From Lineus longissimus (Eukaryota > Nemertea > Pilidiophora > Heteronemertea > Lineidae), in the NCBI RefSeq assembly GCF_910592395.1, contig NC_088308.1, positions 26,303,501 to 26,367,500 on the forward strand: a DNA stretch of 64,000 nt, in the 5' to 3' direction. Position 1 is the stretch's first letter. Every line of letters starts with the position of its first letter. Below, in pieces: positions 61,763 to 64,000 of the stretch. The position numbers and the translations under genes were made by a program. Under the pieces are notes generated by a model. That model ran no database searches. It worked only from the letters and a program-made list of their open reading frames with translations, and was not told where the DNA came from.

Positions 61763-62399
61763 CTGATTGGTTGTATCATATGATGTGTGATTCTTACTTT
61801 GTCTGATGGACACGGTCAATAACTTGTGATGAACTGTAGCGATAATGGTAGAGCTGTGTTGTTTCCTGACAGCCTTTGCCTTCTCTGTCTGAGACACCAT
61901 GCATAACTGACCGTGATTTGATGAAGGAATGGGCTGTTCTGAAGACTGCAATATTCCTAGAAACAATATTGACTGAGCTGAAGACTTAAAACGGCTGTAT
62001 GGCAGGACGGAATTTCCTGATAACTGCAGGAATATTGAAAGTGAAGACAAAGTCACAACCTGTTAGGCATTGCAAAGCCTTCATCATTCATTCAGCCATA
62101 AACAACATAATGAAGACAACTCACCAGCCTGACACAATAGACGGGTCCTGACCAACCCTCTGTTCTGAAGGTCTTGTCGAGGAAATCCATTTCGGATGTA
62201 CACATCAGTTCCTCCAATTACAATGCAAATGAATCGTCACAGTCTAATGGTTTGGCCGAATTGTGTACATGTATTGTAACTATTCTCATCTGGGCAGTCG
62301 GGACGATTCCTAACCATCTTTACATTATTCAGTGCTGGTAAACCCGTACGTCGCATCGGGGAGATTACATACTGAACTTCCAGCGGTTGAATTCAGCGG

Positions 62400-62516
62400 T
62401 CACCATGGTGAAATCGTAGTTCACCATGGTGAATGCAGATTTTACCATGCTCACGATTGTGAATATTTCACCATCCCCATTCACCATGGTGAAGTGCTGA
62501 CAGATCACCATGGTGA
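62400..62516. repeat. Array of a 12-bp palindrome, TCACCATGGTGA
   Basis: Four exact copies are at 62400-62411, 62421-62432, 62481-62492 and 62505-62516, with decayed half-copies between and after them (TTACCATG, TTTCACCAT, ACCATGTGAAAA). Two copies extend to TTCACCATGGTGAA. A final half-copy leads into the duplication that starts at 62528. Confidence 0.9.
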
Positions 62517-62527
62517 ATTGTGGATTT

Positions 62528-62938
62528 ACCATGTGAAAATGAGACACATTTTTCCTAAGGGTAGTAGAGACATGGTCCACCCTGTATAGAAACATGGTGC
62601 ACTACGTTCGGAGAGTACACATCCAGATCAGACAGAGTACGCGCGCCTAGTAAAATAAAGGGGCATGGCACATCCAGCAAAGACTTGGTAAAGCAACACT
62701 GATGGTGCGCTATGAAGGGGAGGGCACATCCAGAAGAGACATGGGGCACCATGTAGAACCTGACACACCCTATAGATCAGAGCAATGGCACACCATTGGG
62801 GGCAAGGCGCACCGGGTCGCGAAAAGCAACATCCATTTGAGTGAATTAAGGGCAGGCCGGTCTACTGTCTCATTGGCCGAAGTCCATTCTGAAGAACATG
62901 GTCCTCCCAGCAGCAACATATAGCCACGGTAAATCCGT
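62528..62938. repeat. Long direct repeat, copy 1
   Basis: Starts ACCATGTGAAAATGAGACAC and matches 63398-63663 along most of that copy, with about 140 extra bases here before the shared CTGTCTCATTGGCCGAA block. It contains smaller internal repeats built on GGCACATCCAG. Confidence 0.85.
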
Positions 62939-63187
62939 ATGATATCTTTACAAGTCTGAGCTAAGACATTGAAACTAGTCATTTGTCTAAAATTATAAAT
63001 CACGCCCGTTTTTAGGGCAGGGACTATTCACAGCTGGAACCCCTGAACCAGCTCATGCAGATCCTTCATCCATCAAGTCAAAAGCAAGCGAGCTCGTTCA
63101 TTGGTTTGATTTGAGATGTATTATCAGGTGGATATGCTCGTGCTGCCCTTGGCTCTGGGCGTAACACTATTAATTTTGTTATCTCGC

Positions 63188-63318
63188 CAGGTCTGGTTGT
63201 GACAGTATCTGCAATCTCATCAGGTCTGGTTGTGCCAGCATCTCCTGTCTACCAGGTCTGGTTGTGACAGCATATACTGTATTGTCAGGTCTGGTTGTGG
63301 CAGCATGTTATGGTATGG
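63188..63318. repeat. 32-33-bp tandem repeat
   Basis: Units beginning CAGGTCTGGTTGTG start at 63188, 63221, 63253 and 63286, followed by one or two degenerate units up to about 63360. Confidence 0.88.
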
Positions 63319-63397
63319 TTGTTGCAGTATCTTTTGTCTCTTCTGGTCTGGTGTTCTGATTTCATGCAATCCCTTTATAAAAATGATAAGGTATTCA

Positions 63398-63663
63398 CCA
63401 TGTGAAAATGAGACACATTTTTATGAAGGGTGAAGACCAGGTCCATCCTGTTGAAACATGGTGCACTACGTTGGGAGAGTGCACATCTAGATCAGACAGA
63501 GTACGCATAGTGAAGGGGCATGGCACATCCAGCAAAGACTTGGTACCCTCTGGCAACATGGCGAGCTATGAAGGGGAGGGCACATCCAGAAGAGATATGG
63601 TGCACTACTGTCTCATTGGCCGAAAGTCATTTCTGCAGGTAACAATATAGAGCGACGGTAAAC
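63398..63663. repeat. Long direct repeat, copy 2
   Basis: Second copy of the unit at 62528, 870 bases downstream in the same orientation. It shares GTGCACTACGTT, GATCAGACAGAGTACGC, GGGGCATGGCACATCCAGCA, GAAGGGGAGGGCACATCCAG and the CTGTCTCATTGGCCGAA block. Confidence 0.85.
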
Positions 63664-63732
63664 AGAAATGTCCTCGTTTTTCACTTTCGCTCCGATGTCT
63701 TTGAACAGGGTGACAAGTTCATGTGCATGCTT

Positions 63733-63825
63733 CAGGGTGGCCCAGAATTATTTTCCCTCACACAATGCATGGATACACAATAGAATCATCTATTGGGCAA
63801 GGGAAAACCTTTCTGGACCACCCTG
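63733..63825. mobile_element. 93-bp inverted-repeat mini-element
   Basis: CAGGGTGGCCCAGAA at the left and its near reverse complement TTCTGGACCACCCTG at the right, with inverted similarity continuing through TTTTCCCT. The ends resemble mariner/IS630-type termini. Too short to encode anything. Confidence 0.75.
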
Positions 63826-64000
63826 TAGAGTTTCGTGAGTTTCCGCCTCATCAATGATTTTGACAGGACCCCCAGCTGGCGCCATCTGAGCTACAAAAGT
63901 GGAACTACGCGATTTCTTAAAATTAAAAATAACCCGTCTTGGGGTGGAAATGTCCCCCCTCTTTAGGGGAGAAACGGGGATGAGTTATTCCATGAACCCC

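Larger units (their letters stand above)
61763..64000. other. Repeat-rich, gene-free right end
   Basis: No coding exon could be supported. The interval is dominated by the palindrome array (62400-62516), a direct duplication (62528-62938 and 63398-63663), a 32-33-bp tandem repeat (63188-63318) and a short inverted-repeat element (63733-63825). Confidence 0.6.

Noticed and set aside
1-64000. CRISPR arrays, operons, Shine-Dalgarno sites, riboswitches
   Set aside because: The sequence is clearly eukaryotic, with spliced genes and a Pol III tRNA. No regular direct-repeat and spacer array was seen.

Overview
The window is genomic DNA from an animal, probably a marine invertebrate. Genes are split into short exons with canonical GT-AG introns, the sequence is AT-rich, intergenic gaps are long, there is one tRNA, and many small mobile-element relics sit in introns and gaps. 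The gene set (ATOH8/net, AP-5 zeta, PBLD, a FUT10/11-type transferase, SF1) is bilaterian. A lophotrochozoan such as a mollusc, brachiopod or annelid would fit, but nothing here fixes the phylum.

Layout. 1-8.6 kb: the 3' part of a plus-strand gene for a small, probably GPI-anchored, single-Ig cell-surface protein. 8.6-13.9 kb: gene-free. 13.95-17.2 kb: plus-strand FUT10/FUT11-type fucosyltransferase, complete in 7 exons (498 aa). 17.5-18.3 kb: decayed non-LTR retrotransposon with its domains in permuted order. 19.3-25.9 kb: minus-strand AP-5 zeta subunit in 16 exons (758 aa). 26.5-29.6 kb: plus-strand Cdc1/Ted1/MPPE1-family metallophosphoesterase in 8 exons (374 aa), head to head with AP5Z1. 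33.2-34.0 kb: a single-exon bHLH gene of the ATOH8/net family, with long gene-free flanks. 42.0 kb: tRNA-Pro(AGG). 48.5-51.3 kb: minus-strand PBLD (PhzF fold) in 8 exons (308 aa). 51.6-61.1 kb: plus-strand splicing factor 1 in 10 exons (599 aa), head to head with PBLD. 62.3-64.0 kb: a repeat-rich tail with a palindrome array, tandem repeats, a long direct duplication and a short inverted-repeat element.

The genes do not form one pathway. They are mostly housekeeping genes (Golgi/ER glycosylation, late-endosome sorting, GPI/ER phosphoesterase, metabolism, splicing) plus one developmental regulator in a gene-poor block. Two gene pairs are divergent with short shared promoters. Joining all exons at the splice sites seen here gives an open frame in every complete gene, which is the main support for the models. 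I found no clear new multi-gene system. The most unusual signals are a duplicated in-frame 3' splice site in the Ig gene, a retrotransposon tail lying against a PBLD splice acceptor, a permuted retroelement relic, and an array of a 12-bp palindrome near the right end.
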